Shown piece by piece: positions 16,301 through 23,042 of a stretch of DNA of 31,915 bases. The notes beneath the pieces are model-generated. The model was not told the origin of the DNA. It did not search any database and saw only the letters and a program-made list of their open reading frames with translations. The position numbers and the translations under genes are program-made. The stretch spans positions 1 through 31,915 of the forward strand of contig CAZOSF010000023.1 in the NCBI GenBank assembly GCA_964582415.1, in the 5' to 3' direction. Source of the DNA: CAZOSF01 sp964582415 (GTDB taxonomy: Bacteria > Bacteroidota > Bacteroidia > Flavobacteriales > Flavobacteriaceae). Position 1 is the stretch's first letter. Every line of letters starts with the position of its first letter.

Positions 16301-16673
16301 GATAGGTAATGATCAGGGCTGGTTTTTTACGGGAATTGATACGATTCAGAACTTCACTCCGAAGGAGAACGTTGGCATTGTCTGTCTCCTCAATTTGATA
16401 GGGTCGACGGTAGCTTCCGGGATAGAACAGTACGTTTTGATCGCCGAGCAGAAGTTCCAAATCGTTTAAGTGATAGGCAGCTTCCTCTTTATCGTTGAGG
16501 ATCATCAAAAAGGGGAGTTCCAATTTTTGAAAACATTGTGAGATTACCAAGGAAAGGGAGGAACCTACCAGGCCAGAGACTTGAATTTTCTTTTCGGATT
16601 GGGTAATAGCCTCCTGCAGTTTTCGAACTTCCGAAGACTGTGAGAAAAGTGAATTCACAAACGACTTGCTCAT
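13335..16673 (-). CDS. mfd: Transcription-repair coupling factor
   Basis: Superfamily 2 DNA translocase that removes RNA polymerase stalled at lesions and recruits UvrA. 1112 residues from the ATG at 16673 (MSKSFVNSLFSQSSEVRKLQ). A 12-codon upstream extension is rejected because it holds the promoter. Domains in order: UvrB-like N-terminal half; RNA-polymerase-interacting domain (LEVGDYVTHIDHGIGKFGGL); helicase motor with Walker A GDVGFGKTE (about 580), DEEQ (about 683), TATPIPRTLQFSLMAARDLS and QMRGRVGRSNK; and the C-terminal TRCF domain. It runs convergent to yraN with a 10-nt overlap. The -33/-7 promoter at 16681-16709 sits right against the start codon, so the transcript may be nearly leaderless. 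Confidence 0.97.
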   Translation of the reverse strand: MSKSFVNSLFSQSSEVRKLQEAITQSEKKIQVSGLVGSSLSLVISQCFQKLELPFLMILNDKEEAAYHLNDLELLLGDQNVLFYPGSYRRPYQIEETDNANVLLRSEVLNRINSRKKPALIITYPEALFEKVVTRKELERNTLKLGVGNDLSIDFVNEVLFEYQFKRTDFVTEPGEFSVRGGILDVFSFSNDEPYRIEFFGDEVESIRTFDVETQLSKEQLKKVTIIPNVENKHMEEQRETFLQYVANKTVVVLKNEDIFSNSIDKLFQKATASFEELDSEIKRSEPKELFCTSELLKSQLQEFTKVYLATTATQDVPIRFQTTPQPSFNKQFDLLINHLNENTEDGFTNYIFCSSESQAKRFHDIFEDAEQHVDQFETIVFPLYQGFRDDHQKVACYTDHQIFERYHKFQLKNGYAKKQAITLKELTNLEVGDYVTHIDHGIGKFGGLQKIMVEGKPQEAIKLIYGDRDILYLSIHSLHKITKYNGKDGAVPKIYKLGSAAWKKLKQKTKTRVKEIAFSLIELYAKRRLQKGFAFSPDSYLQHELESSFIYEDTPDQITATEDVKRDMESDRPMDRLVCGDVGFGKTEVAIRAAFKAVDNGKQVAVLVPTTILAFQHFKTFSERLSGLPVNVDYLNRFRSAKQKKEVLENLKSGRLDIIIGTHQLVNNTDAFKDLGLLIIDEEQKFGVAVKDKLKTLKENVDTLTLTATPIPRTLQFSLMAARDLSVITTPPPNRYPVETHVTRFSEEVIRDAVRYEISRGGQVFFVHNRIENIKEVAGMIQRLVPDAKIGIGHGQMEGKKLEDLMLAFMNNEFDVLVSTTIIESGLDVPNANTIFINNANNFGLSDLHQMRGRVGRSNKKAFCYFITPPFSAMTDEARKRITALEQFSDLGSGFHIAMKDLEIRGAGDLLGGEQSGFINEIGFETYQKILAEAIEELKEKEFKDLYAGTEHEKKDFIKETVIDTDFELLFPDDYINNISERLSLYTKLNELKTEEELQQFELELIDRFGPLPEPAQDLLTSMRIKWLAIHMGLERVVMKKKRLVGYFISDQRSSYYQSPMFGHILKVVQENPRSLQLKEKQTRNGLRLLLTIEHVNNVDKALKSLQPFQK

Positions 16674-16680
16674 TGCGCCG

Positions 16681-16709
16681 CAAAGATAAGAAACACAGTA
16701 CATGAGCAA
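16681..16709 (-). promoter_or_regulatory. mfd promoter abutting the start codon
   Basis: The minus strand reads TTG (16707-16709), an 18-nt spacer and TATCTTTG (16681-16688), a full Bacteroidota -33/-7 match. Only 7 nt separate the -7 box from the ATG at 16673, so transcription should start within a few bases of the start codon. Confidence 0.7.
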
Positions 16710-16736
16710 AAAAATAAGGGTACTTTTGCTATAATT

Positions 16737-16770
16737 TTGAGGAAAAAAAGAATCTGAAAACCTATATTTG
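16737..16770 (+). promoter_or_regulatory. Promoter of the TerB-like gene
   Basis: TATATTTG (16763-16770) matches TAnnTTTG exactly. TTG at 16737-16739 gives a 23-nt spacer, at the long end of the allowed range. The ATG is at 16788. Confidence 0.55.
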
Positions 16771-16787
16771 TACTCTAAAACAACCCT

Positions 16788-17216
16788 ATGTCATTTACAG
16801 ATTTATTCGAGAGTGGATTGCACCGTAAAAACTTGGCACATTTTGCCGCCATGGTGAATATCGCTGCAAGTGATAGCAAGATCGACGAGAGCGAAATGAC
16901 CTTGCTGAAGCGCATGGCGCAGAAATTGAATATTACCGACGACGAATTCAAAAAGGTTCTTAAGGACCCTACTCGATATCCAGTGCATCCTTCCCTATCT
17001 GCCGATGAGCGTTTGGAACGCATGTTGGACCTATTTAAAATCATTTTTGCCGATCATACCATCGATGATGAGGAGCGCGTTTTGATTGAAAAATATGCCA
17101 TCGGATTGGGTTATCCCGAAGAAGTAGCAAAAGATCTGATTCAGAAATCGATTAAGATCTTCAAAGGAGGATTGGATTTAGAGGATTACCAATACCTTTT
17201 AGAGCGCAGAAAGTAA
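16788..17216 (+). CDS. TerB-like protein
   Basis: 142-residue all-alpha soluble protein. Two acidic repeats fit the TerB/DjlA-N fold: NIAASDSKIDESEMTLLKRMAQKL (about residues 24-47) and IIFADHTIDDEERVLIEKYAIGLG (about 85-108). Each has the D-x-x-I-D-x-x-E pattern associated with metal or ligand binding in TerB. The name derives from tellurite-resistance clusters, but no other ter gene is nearby, so a tellurite role is not implied. It has its own promoter (16737-16770) and its own terminator (17236-17274), so it is a monocistronic unit. A second, more divergent TerB-like protein is at 22649-22984. Confidence 0.8.
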   Translation: MSFTDLFESGLHRKNLAHFAAMVNIAASDSKIDESEMTLLKRMAQKLNITDDEFKKVLKDPTRYPVHPSLSADERLERMLDLFKIIFADHTIDDEERVLIEKYAIGLGYPEEVAKDLIQKSIKIFKGGLDLEDYQYLLERRK

Positions 17217-17233
17217 GCAATTTAATAATGTAT

Positions 17234-18250
17234 TCAGGAGGGTTCGTGTTGTTGCATGAACCCTTCTGCTTTTTGCACCATATTTTTGCTACCACAGATG
17301 AATGGTGTGCGTTGGTGTAGCTCTGTGGGTTGTATGTCCAGAATCCTCCGGAAACCATCACTTGCTTCGCCTCCTGCTTGTTCGGCAATAAAAGCCATGG
17401 GGTTACATTCGTATAAAAGCCGCAATTTTCCATTAGGGTCCTTGGAGGTGTTCGGATAGATGTAAATACCTCCTTTTATCATGTTTCTATGAAAGTCGGA
17501 CACCAACGAACCGATATAGCGGGAGGTGTAAGGACGATCACCCTCTTCCTTTTGACAGTATTTGATATAGTCTTTTACCCCTTGAGGAAAATGCACATAA
17601 TTCCCTTCGTTCACCGAATAAATTTTACCATCTTCCGGGAATCGCATATTGGGATGTGAAAGGTAATAGGTGCCCAGTGCAGGATTTAGGGTAAATCCAT
17701 TTACGCCATGCCCCGTAGTATAGACAATCATAGTTGATGTTCCATAGATGATATACCCTGCTGCTACTTGTTTGTTTCCAGGTTGAAGGAAATCTTCCAA
17801 AGTAACGGGGGTCCCTTGGGGCGTCACACGATGGTAAATAGAAAAAATGGTTCCTACAGAAACATTCACATCAATATTGGAGGAACCATCCAAGGGATCG
17901 ATCAAAACAACATATTTGTTTTCGTTTTGTCCGTTTCGTCCTTTAATGGTGATAAAATGATCTTCTTCCTCGCTCGCAATTCCACAAACAATTTCCCGGT
18001 TGGTCAAGGTTCTGATAAAAGCATTGTTGGCGTAGACATCCAATTTTTGCTGATCTTCCCCTTGTACATTTGTCTCCCCAGCACCTCCTAAAATATCTAC
18101 CAATCCCGCTTTATTTACCTCATGATTTACCACTTTGGCCGCGAGGCGAATCGAATTGATAAGGCGTGATAATTCTCCCGAGGAGTATTTGAATTCATTT
18201 TGATTTTCAATGATAAATTCACCGAGGGTGGTATTCTTCTGAGGCATCAT
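17234..18250 (-). CDS. fbp: Fructose-1,6-bisphosphatase, class I
   Basis: Hydrolyses fructose 1,6-bisphosphate to fructose 6-phosphate in gluconeogenesis. 338 residues from the ATG at 18250 (MMPQKNTTLGEFIIENQ). A 9-residue upstream extension to 18277 overlaps the candidate -7 box and was not used; the adjacent ATG at 18247 is an equal alternative. The metal-binding signature DPLDGSSN is at about 118-125, with acidic ligands in GIASEEEDH before it and in NPMAFIAEQAGGEASDG near the C-terminus. The promoter region is shared with the divergent GNAT gene. The 3' end of the gene carries, on the opposite strand, the hairpin that probably terminates the TerB-like transcript. Confidence 0.95.
   Translation of the reverse strand: MMPQKNTTLGEFIIENQNEFKYSSGELSRLINSIRLAAKVVNHEVNKAGLVDILGGAGETNVQGEDQQKLDVYANNAFIRTLTNREIVCGIASEEEDHFITIKGRNGQNENKYVVLIDPLDGSSNIDVNVSVGTIFSIYHRVTPQGTPVTLEDFLQPGNKQVAAGYIIYGTSTMIVYTTGHGVNGFTLNPALGTYYLSHPNMRFPEDGKIYSVNEGNYVHFPQGVKDYIKYCQKEEGDRPYTSRYIGSLVSDFHRNMIKGGIYIYPNTSKDPNGKLRLLYECNPMAFIAEQAGGEASDGFRRILDIQPTELHQRTPFICGSKNMVQKAEGFMQQHEPS
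17236..17274 (+). terminator. Intrinsic terminator of the TerB-like gene, inside the fbp coding end
   Basis: A 13-bp stem pairs 17236-17248 with 17255-17267 around a 6-nt loop (TTGTTG) and is followed by GCTTTTT. Two pairs are G·U (17238/17265 and 17246/17257). These pair in the plus-strand RNA but become C/A mismatches in the fbp mRNA, so the signal favours the TerB-like transcript. Confidence 0.7.
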
Positions 18251-18274
18251 GGTGGAAGTATTGTGAATTTGAAG

Positions 18275-18312
18275 CAAATATCGGTAATTTTAAGAAATTG
18301 AAACGATATTTG
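18275..18312. promoter_or_regulatory. Overlapping divergent promoters of fbp and the GNAT gene
   Basis: CAAATATCG (18275-18283) and CGATATTTG (18304-18312) form a perfect 9-bp inverted repeat with a 20-nt centre. Each arm holds GATATTTG, one base from TAnnTTTG, pointing outward toward fbp (start 18250) and GNAT (start 18330). The -33 region of each promoter would lie on or near the -7 box of the other. Confidence 0.5.
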
Positions 18313-18329
18313 TAGCCCAAAACCAAATC

Positions 18330-18806
18330 ATGGAGATACACATTCGGGAGGCTCAAAAGGAAGACATGCCACAGGTGCTGGAACTCATTCAAGAATTAGC
18401 TGAATTTGAGAAGGAACCTCAAGAGGTGGAAGTGACGGTTGCCGAATTGGAAGCCGCTGGTTTTGGGGAACATCCTCAGTTTCATTGCTTTTTGGCAGAG
18501 GTGGACGGTACGATTGTGGGAATGGCACTGACCTATTTACGGTTTTCTACGTGGAAAGGCAAAGTGGTCCATTTGGAAGATTTGATTGTACGGGAATCTA
18601 TGCGTGGAAGAGGAATTGGCTCTGCCTTATACCGACGTGTTTTGGAATATGCCCAGGAATTGGGCGTAAAACGAGTCAACTGGGAGGTTTTGGATTGGAA
18701 CACCCCAGCCATTGAATTTTATGAAAAATCGGGGGCAACCCTTATGCACGATTGGCGGCCGGTACATATGCGTGGGGAGGCCTTGGATAAGTTTTTGAAA
18801 TCATGA
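18330..18806 (+). CDS. GNAT family N-acetyltransferase
   Basis: 158-residue acetyl-CoA-dependent N-acetyltransferase. The acetyl-CoA pyrophosphate loop is MRGRGIGSALYRRVLEYA (from residue 91), preceded by the beta-4 strand HLEDLIVRES. The C-terminal NTPAIEFYEKSGAT is also standard. Overall shape (N-terminal IREAQKEDMPQVLELIQELA; HLEDLIV) resembles spermidine/spermine or thialysine acetyltransferases (SSAT type), so a polyamine or lysine-like amine is a possible substrate. Its stop overlaps the aspartate kinase start by ATGA, so the two are translationally coupled. Transcription likely starts from the divergent promoter region shared with fbp. Confidence 0.9.
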   Translation: MEIHIREAQKEDMPQVLELIQELAEFEKEPQEVEVTVAELEAAGFGEHPQFHCFLAEVDGTIVGMALTYLRFSTWKGKVVHLEDLIVRESMRGRGIGSALYRRVLEYAQELGVKRVNWEVLDWNTPAIEFYEKSGATLMHDWRPVHMRGEALDKFLKS

Positions 18807-20059
18807 AAATATTCAAATTTGGTGGTGCCTCTGTGAAAGATGCCGAAGGGGTACGAAATGTTTATAAGGTACTGCAGCAAACGGGGGAAAGAAACCTCGT
18901 AGTTGTGGTGTCGGCTATGGGCAAAACAACCAATGCCTTGGAAGTAGTGGTTGAAAATCATATTTCCCAACCGGAAGAATTGGAAGCAAGTCTTGCGGCT
19001 GTTTTTGATTATCACACCAAGATTCTTCAAGAGTTGTTTCCAAACAGCATGGATACCATTCATTCAAAGATTCAAAAGCGATTTCAGGAATTGCGTTCCT
19101 TTTTGGATACCAACAAATCGAAAAACCATGCCTTCGTTTACGATCAGGTGGTGAGTTATGGGGAGCTGATTTCTACCGCTATCGTTTCACATTACCTCTA
19201 TGAGGAAGGAATGAAGAACGATTGGCTGGATGTACGTCAGTGTATCAAAACCGATGATTATTACCGTGATGCACGCGTGGACTGGGAGGAAACCCAACGA
19301 CACATACAGGAAATTGTTTCAACAAAAGGAATTACGATTACCCAAGGATTTCTTGGGGCAGAGCATACCAACAATTTTACCACGACCTTAGGACGTGAGG
19401 GGAGTGACTATACGGCCGCTATTTTTGGCTATTGTTTGAACGCCGAAAGTGTGACCATTTGGAAAGATGTTCCTGGCGTTTTGAATGCCGACCCACGCTA
19501 TTTTTCAAACACTCAACTACTGAATCATATTTCGTACAGGGAGGCCATCGAATTGGCCTTTTATGGTGCTTCCGTAATTCACCCAAAGACATTACAGCCT
19601 TTACAGCGAAAGGAAATCCCGCTTTATGTTAAATCCTTCTTGAACCCTGAAGCTCCAGGTACCTGCGTGGGGAAAGGGGTTCTCTTAGAACCCTTGGTGT
19701 CTTGTTTTATCCTCAAGAAAAATCAAGTGCTTGTTTCCTTATCCTCTCTGGATTTTAGTTTTATGATGGAAGACAACATTAGCGAGGTATTCAATTTGTT
19801 GCACCGATACAAAATGAAGGTAGAGTTGATCCAGAATTCGGCCATTAGTTTTTCTGTCTGCATCGATAATAAATACAACAATCTAGAGCCCTTACTCACC
19901 AAGCTTCGGGAACGCTTTAAAGTAGTAGTCTATTATGGAGTGACTTTGTATACCATTCGACATAGCAAACCTGTTGAAATTCAGTCACTCACGGAAGACA
20001 AAGAAGTTTTGTTGAAACAAGAAAGCAGTGAAACGGTGCAATTGGTTGTAAATGAGTAG
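18803..20059 (+). CDS. Aspartate kinase (monofunctional)
   Basis: Phosphorylates aspartate, the first step toward lysine/diaminopimelate, threonine and methionine. 418 residues with no homoserine dehydrogenase domain. N-terminal kinase motif KFGGASVKDAEG (residues 5-16); SYGELIST near 118-125; ATP/aspartate loop GREGSDYTAA (197-206). The C-terminal ~120 residues (from about VSLSSLDFSFM) form the regulatory ACT region, suggesting end-product feedback. The ATG overlaps the GNAT stop by 4 nt. The next gene (20131) has its own -7 box, so the operon probably ends here. Confidence 0.93.
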   Translation: MKIFKFGGASVKDAEGVRNVYKVLQQTGERNLVVVVSAMGKTTNALEVVVENHISQPEELEASLAAVFDYHTKILQELFPNSMDTIHSKIQKRFQELRSFLDTNKSKNHAFVYDQVVSYGELISTAIVSHYLYEEGMKNDWLDVRQCIKTDDYYRDARVDWEETQRHIQEIVSTKGITITQGFLGAEHTNNFTTTLGREGSDYTAAIFGYCLNAESVTIWKDVPGVLNADPRYFSNTQLLNHISYREAIELAFYGASVIHPKTLQPLQRKEIPLYVKSFLNPEAPGTCVGKGVLLEPLVSCFILKKNQVLVSLSSLDFSFMMEDNISEVFNLLHRYKMKVELIQNSAISFSVCIDNKYNNLEPLLTKLRERFKVVVYYGVTLYTIRHSKPVEIQSLTEDKEVLLKQESSETVQLVVNE

Positions 20060-20082
20060 GCTAAGAGTTTGTTTCGTTTCGC

Positions 20083-20090
20083 TATATTTG
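20083..20090 (+). promoter_or_regulatory. -7 promoter box for the lipid acyltransferase gene
   Basis: TATATTTG is an exact TAnnTTTG, 40 nt before the ATG at 20131 and 23 nt after the aspartate kinase stop. No TTG is seen at the standard upstream spacing. Confidence 0.5.
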
Positions 20091-20130
20091 TGATTCGCAT
20101 TTCAGTAACGCAACCACAACCAAACCTGAC

Positions 20131-21945
20131 ATGGGATTAGTTAATGCCAAAGAAGTTGCCAAGGCCATTAAGGTCGACAACCTGGGATTTATCGGGACTT
20201 CCATGGGTTGGGTATTGATGAAGCTTTTGAAGCTTTCCACGCTGAATAAAATCTACGATCGAAATAAACATCTGCATGATCTTGAGTTTATCAATGCTTT
20301 GTTGGATGAATTCGAAATCAATTTTGAAATTCCAGAGGAAGACCTAAAGCGAATTCCTGCCAAGGGTCCTTTCATTACCATATCAAATCACCCTTTGGGT
20401 GGGATTGATGGTATTTTATTGCTGAAATTATTATTGGAGCACCGAGAGGATTACAAGATTATTGCCAATTTTCTGTTGCACCGTATCGAACCGTTGAAAC
20501 CCTATGTCATGCCTGTGAATCCTTTTGAGAATCATAAGGATACCAAAAGCAGCGTGATGGGATTCAAGTCGGCCCTACATCATCTCCAAGAGGGTCACCC
20601 ATTGGGTATATTCCCTGCAGGTGAGGTGTCTACCTATAGAGATGGAAGGTTATTGGTAGACCGTCCTTGGGAGGTGGCTGCCATGAAATTGATAAAGAAA
20701 GCAGAAGTTCCTGTGGTGCCTATTTATTTTCACGCCAAGAACAGCAAATTGTTTTATCGTTTGGCCAAACTGAGCGACACCCTCCGAACGGCTAAATTGC
20801 CTTCAGAATTGCTCACGCAGAAAGAACGTGTGATAAAAGTTCGTATAGGAAACCCAATTTCGGTGCATGATCAATCCGAACACCAAGGCTTGGATGAGTT
20901 TACAGAATTCCTTAGAAAGAAAACGTATGTACTCGCCAATCCTTTTCAGAAGAAAAATATTTTAGATACTATTCCAAAATCCTTAAAGATTCCAAAACCT
21001 CCGAAGAAGATTGCTGGACCTATTCCGGTAAAATCCATGGAGGCCGAAGTAGAGGCCTTAAGAAAGGATGACAAGCGTTTATTGGTGAGTAAAAATTATG
21101 AGGTCTTCTTGGCGGAGGCCCATCAAATCCCAAACATTCTACAGGAAATTGGAAGATTGCGTGAAATCACTTTCAGGGAAGTGGGAGAGGGCACTAACAA
21201 TGCGACCGATTTGGATAAATTTGATTCTTACTATCACCACATGTTCCTTTGGGATGGTGATACTAAGAAGATTGCCGGAGCGTATCGTATGGGATTGGGG
21301 TCTCAGATTTATGCACGTTTTGGAATCGATGGATTTTATCTGCAGGATCTGTTCCGATTTGAGCCAGAATTGTATGACATGATGAGCAAGTCGATTGAAA
21401 TGGGACGGGCTTTCATCATCAAGGAATACCAACAACGCCCTATGCCATTATTTCTTTTATGGAAAGGGATTGTCCATACAACCTTGCGACATCCCGAACA
21501 TAAATACCTTATCGGCGGGGTGAGCATCTCAAACAAATTCTCGGAATTCAGTAAGAGCTTGATGATCGAGTTCATGAAGTCGAATTATTATGATCCATAC
21601 ATCGCCCAGTATATCAATCCAAAGAAGGAGTATAAGGTGAAGTTGAAGGATGCGGACAAGGACTTCATCTTCGATGAAACCGAGGCCGATTTGAATAAGT
21701 TCGATAAAATTATCGATGAGGTAGAACCGGGAAGTTTGAGATTGCCAGTGCTCATCAAAAAATACATCAAACAAAACGCCAAGGTGGTGGCCTTCAATGT
21801 AGACCCACTTTTCAACAATGCAGTGGATGGCTTGATGTATATCCGTATTGCAGATTTACCGGAAAGCACAGTTAAGCCAGTAATGGAAGAATTCCAAGCC
21901 GAATTGGAAAAGAAATACCTCACCAAAAGCGAGGAAGAGGAATAA
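20131..21945 (+). CDS. Bifunctional acyltransferase, OlsF-like (PlsC-type plus N-acyltransferase domain)
   Basis: 604 residues with two acyltransferase domains. The N-terminal half is a PlsC-type glycerolipid O-acyltransferase domain: TISNHPLGGIDG (His87...Asp93) and FPAGEVSTY (from residue 161). The C-terminal half, from about residue 325, resembles the OlsB/GlsB N-acyltransferase (ITFREVGEGTNNATDLDKFD, YRMGLGSQIYARFGIDGFY, EMGRAFIIKEYQ). This is the architecture of OlsF, which performs both acylations of ornithine-lipid synthesis; Bacteroidota can also make glycine or serinolipids with related enzymes. Head amino acid is therefore uncertain. The enzyme would work at the inner membrane. A -7 box (20083-20090) lies upstream; the gene is convergent with DUF2892, 2 nt apart. 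Confidence 0.85.
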   Translation: MGLVNAKEVAKAIKVDNLGFIGTSMGWVLMKLLKLSTLNKIYDRNKHLHDLEFINALLDEFEINFEIPEEDLKRIPAKGPFITISNHPLGGIDGILLLKLLLEHREDYKIIANFLLHRIEPLKPYVMPVNPFENHKDTKSSVMGFKSALHHLQEGHPLGIFPAGEVSTYRDGRLLVDRPWEVAAMKLIKKAEVPVVPIYFHAKNSKLFYRLAKLSDTLRTAKLPSELLTQKERVIKVRIGNPISVHDQSEHQGLDEFTEFLRKKTYVLANPFQKKNILDTIPKSLKIPKPPKKIAGPIPVKSMEAEVEALRKDDKRLLVSKNYEVFLAEAHQIPNILQEIGRLREITFREVGEGTNNATDLDKFDSYYHHMFLWDGDTKKIAGAYRMGLGSQIYARFGIDGFYLQDLFRFEPELYDMMSKSIEMGRAFIIKEYQQRPMPLFLLWKGIVHTTLRHPEHKYLIGGVSISNKFSEFSKSLMIEFMKSNYYDPYIAQYINPKKEYKVKLKDADKDFIFDETEADLNKFDKIIDEVEPGSLRLPVLIKKYIKQNAKVVAFNVDPLFNNAVDGLMYIRIADLPESTVKPVMEEFQAELEKKYLTKSEEEE

Positions 21946-21947
21946 AC

Positions 21948-22160
21948 CTATTTCCTCTTGCACGTATTCCAGCCGAAAATAGGATATAATGGACAGTAGC
22001 CGGAGAGCCCTGTGAATACTGTTGCGACGGAAAAGAGCAGAAGGACAAAGGCCAAAGTTCCGTGAATAACACCATCAAGGTATAAATAGCCTATGACGAA
22101 GGCTATGACAAATCGAAGTAGGCGATCCAAAGTGCCCATGTTTTTTTTAAGTGGTTTCAT
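21948..22160 (-). CDS. DUF2892 (YgaP-type) small membrane protein
   Basis: 70-residue protein with two membrane spans (about 14-32 and 34-52). The DUF2892 hallmarks are present: an N-terminal KKNMGTLDRLLRF and a conserved TGLSGYCPLYPIFGWNTC ending. This domain is the membrane anchor of the rhodanese YgaP; here it stands alone without a rhodanese domain. Role is unknown. It begins 1 nt after the cupin lipoprotein stop, so the two are probably co-expressed. Confidence 0.85.
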   Translation of the reverse strand: MKPLKKNMGTLDRLLRFVIAFVIGYLYLDGVIHGTLAFVLLLFSVATVFTGLSGYCPLYPIFGWNTCKRK

Positions 22161-22161
22161 G

Positions 22162-22554
22162 CTATTTGGGTTCGATGATTAAAAATACCCCAGTACTATC
22201 CCCGATGTTCTGGATTTCATGGATGGTAATCTCACTTTTGTAAAAATCATATCCTGAAGGAACATCCATTTCTCGAGTTCCTGTTTCATCCGTAATTCTA
22301 AATCGGCTTCCCCTTAATGTGTATCCAAAATGGGGTTGATGGACATGCTTCTCATGACCCACATCTGGAGGAAAGGTACATTTCAATACTCGGATTTCAT
22401 CATTTTCCGTAAGTACTTCACAGACTTTTTCCCCTTGCCAACCTGCTTCTAAAGGGTCGGGCAGGGAAGCCTCATTTTTACAAGCCACAGAAAACACCAG
22501 GAGCAGAGCTATAAGCAAAAAAAGTATTTTTTGAAGAACCAATTTTGTGAACAT
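22162..22554 (-). CDS. Cupin-domain lipoprotein
   Basis: 130 residues from the ATG at 22554; an upstream ATG at 22608 adds 18 residues that do not improve the leader. The signal (MFTKLVLQKILFLLIALLLVFSVAC) ends in a lipobox-like SVAC with Cys25. The small beta-barrel cupin has motif 1 His67/His70/His72/His75 (GHEKHVHQPHFGY) and motif 2 His112 (IHEIQNIGD), so a metal site is plausible. Substrate is unknown. It is the middle of a minus-strand group with the TerB-like gene (40 or 94 nt upstream, depending on start) and DUF2892 (1 nt downstream). Confidence 0.78.
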   Translation of the reverse strand: MFTKLVLQKILFLLIALLLVFSVACKNEASLPDPLEAGWQGEKVCEVLTENDEIRVLKCTFPPDVGHEKHVHQPHFGYTLRGSRFRITDETGTREMDVPSGYDFYKSEITIHEIQNIGDSTGVFLIIEPK

Positions 22555-22648
22555 TCGCTTTATGGTATCAAATAAAAGGAGCAAGTTTATTCTGTTTAGT
22601 AGGATCAATTCGGCTGTCTACCTAAGCCAAATCCAAAGAGGATGGTTT

Positions 22649-22984
22649 TCAGTACAAAATGTTGTCGAGAATACGATCCAGGTTTCGTTCCATACGCTTG
22701 AAATCGCAGTCGGCAAAGAAAATCTCATACATTTCCCGACGAAACTCGGCCAACTCCATTTGGGAGTAATCCAAATGCTGGATTTGGTCATCGATTTTCT
22801 GCAAGTGTTCCTCCTCGCTACCTACCGAAAACTCCTGACGCATTTTTTCGAAGGTGGCTGCATCTGTTTTTTCCTGAATCAGCCGTAATTCTTTTTCATC
22901 CACCGAACCATCGGCACTGGCACACAATAATAAAATGTAGGTCTGCAATTCGGATTTGGTCCATTTGTTGGATGGTGGAGTCAT
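22649..22984 (-). CDS. Small TerB-like acidic protein
   Basis: 111-residue soluble, acidic, helical protein. The segment YILLLCASADGSVDEKEL (about residues 16-33) has the A-D-G-x-V-D-E-x-E pattern of TerB-type proteins; the rest (EIFFADCDFKRMERNLDRIL) is a compact helical tail. It is shorter than the 142-residue TerB-like protein at 16788 and not closely similar. It lies 58 nt after the TPR lipoprotein and may be the continuation of that transcript. No function assigned. Confidence 0.7.
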   Translation of the reverse strand: MTPPSNKWTKSELQTYILLLCASADGSVDEKELRLIQEKTDAATFEKMRQEFSVGSEEEHLQKIDDQIQHLDYSQMELAEFRREMYEIFFADCDFKRMERNLDRILDNILY

Positions 22985-23042
22985 GGCTGATAATTTTTTT
23001 GAATGTACTGCTTTTTACTGAGATGATAAATACCGGATTTGG

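Noticed and set aside
16674..16709. 12-codon N-terminal extension of mfd
   Set aside because: It contains a full -33/-7 promoter reading in the same direction, so it is probably not transcribed.
21935..21959. 8-bp hairpin (AAGAGGAA / TTCCTCTT) across the acyltransferase and DUF2892 stops
   Set aside because: AT-rich, 9-nt loop and no T-run on the plus strand; explained by the acidic Glu-rich and Lys/Arg-rich protein ends.
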